Source: Mactromeris polynyma
Taxonomy: Eukaryota; Mollusca; Bivalvia; Venerida; Mactridae
DNA length: 64,000 nucleotides
Assembly: GCA_032209605.1 (NCBI GenBank)
Contig: JASFXZ010000033.1
Location: forward strand, 3,651,001 to 3,715,000
Reading direction: 5' to 3'
Under the pieces are notes generated by a model. The model saw only the letters and a program-made list of their open reading frames with translations. It did not search any database and was not told the origin of the DNA. This document shows positions 63,220-64,000 of the stretch, piece after piece. Position 1 is the stretch's first letter. Each line of letters opens with the position of its first letter. The position numbers and the translations under genes were made by a program.

Positions 63220-64000
63220 GTGTCTCCCAGAGGGCGTGGCTCTGCAGAGGTGGAGTTTTCAAATAAACTGCTGATGTCAGACTTGATATGCATTTAAGTA
63301 CCAGAATGTATTCTATGAAATATTGAACAAAACTACAAAGGAGTCTTAATTTCGAGTGCTTTCATGAAAATAAAGTACTTGAATGAGTTATAATTAAATG
63401 GATTTAATACTGGTCCATATTTTATGCTGACTTTGTCTTTTAGAAAATCTATGTAGTGTTTTCACTTAAGGAAAACATTATTTTCACAATGATTTCAGTT
63501 AAGCATCCATTTTTCTCTCATGTAATCATAATTGTTATCAAAATTTCAAATAGCGTACACAAGCATAATGCCGTTTACTTCAAGTATTGTTTTTTATTAT
63601 CGCGATGTTCTATTATACCGAAATCTAATAATTGGCGATTTGGGAATTTAATGTTCATTTTAATGTGCCCCAGTGAATAGAAACATGTATTATGATATTT
63701 TATTGTCCCGTTTTTTTTACAGTAATAAAGTTTTTCCGAAAGAATTTCTGCGTTATGATGGGAGGACAGAAAACATTATTCATTCGAATGTCTGACTATT
63801 GTCGTCTGCTTACGAGACCGGGTACGGAAATTATGATGCGCCCATCCCTTATTTACATCCCTTTTTTTTGACAGAACAAGAAACGGCTCAAATAACGTAT
63901 AATCTTATTGTTCATTTTCACTTTAAAGGGGTAACTTGGTAAAATCACATTCATCAGCGGACATTATCAAATCAACGCCTCTTGCTCGCCGACAATGCTC
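63220..64000. other. Non-coding stretch at the right edge
   Basis: No gene is supported. CpG-containing sequence near 63,780-63,840 and at the very end (63,960-64,000) could belong to a promoter or exon continuing outside the window. Confidence 0.35.

Overview
This is an AT-rich stretch of an animal nuclear genome, most likely from a bivalve mollusc. Both genes are split by GT-AG introns. The transcription factor is an invertebrate SoxD protein. The dispersed repeats are of types I associate with bivalves: a 'tccgtccgtc... gagtcataaaacttta' element, tRNA-derived SINEs, and the motif AAGGGAGRTAAY scattered through introns. The species cannot be named from the sequence alone.

Layout. 1-2.9 kb: the last three exons (+ strand) of a nucleoside hydrolase-like gene that begins left of the window. 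3.2-12 kb: a repeat block. It holds a bivalve-type dispersed element split by a 762-bp insertion with a 9-bp target duplication, an AT-rich ~105-bp tandem array, a SINE, a 31-bp minisatellite (1.4 kb), and a 33/34-bp satellite (about 4 kb) with higher-order structure. 12-16.4 kb: AT-rich sequence that includes the SoxD 3' UTR. 16.4-56.3 kb: a SoxD-family (Sox5/6/13-like) gene on the - strand with eight coding exons in the long form. 56.3-64 kb: the 5' flank or 5' non-coding intron of SoxD, with a 33-bp minisatellite and pogo/Tc1-like MITEs.

The main result is the SoxD gene model. Six shared 3' exons carry the PLNLS CtBP-type motif, the complete HMG box and an acidic C-terminus. They can be joined in frame to either of two 5' ends. 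One is a distal pair of exons (55.75-56.33 kb and 47.95-47.99 kb) encoding an MSSKR start and the beginning of the SoxD coiled coil. The other is a proximal first exon (31.19-31.29 kb) with its own ATG. Both end in phase 1 on the same acceptor at 20,679. Both joins give an integral reading frame: 2,214 nt (737 aa) and 1,698 nt (565 aa). This predicts two promoters, and SoxD isoforms with and without the N-terminal dimerisation region.

Everything else is intronic, intergenic or repetitive. The many small open frames in the 33/34-bp and 47-bp arrays come from stop-free repeat units. I found no wholly new system. The observations most worth checking are the dual SoxD 5' ends, a splice donor sitting at the edge of a minisatellite, the nested transposon insertion with its 9-bp duplication, and the higher-order satellite.
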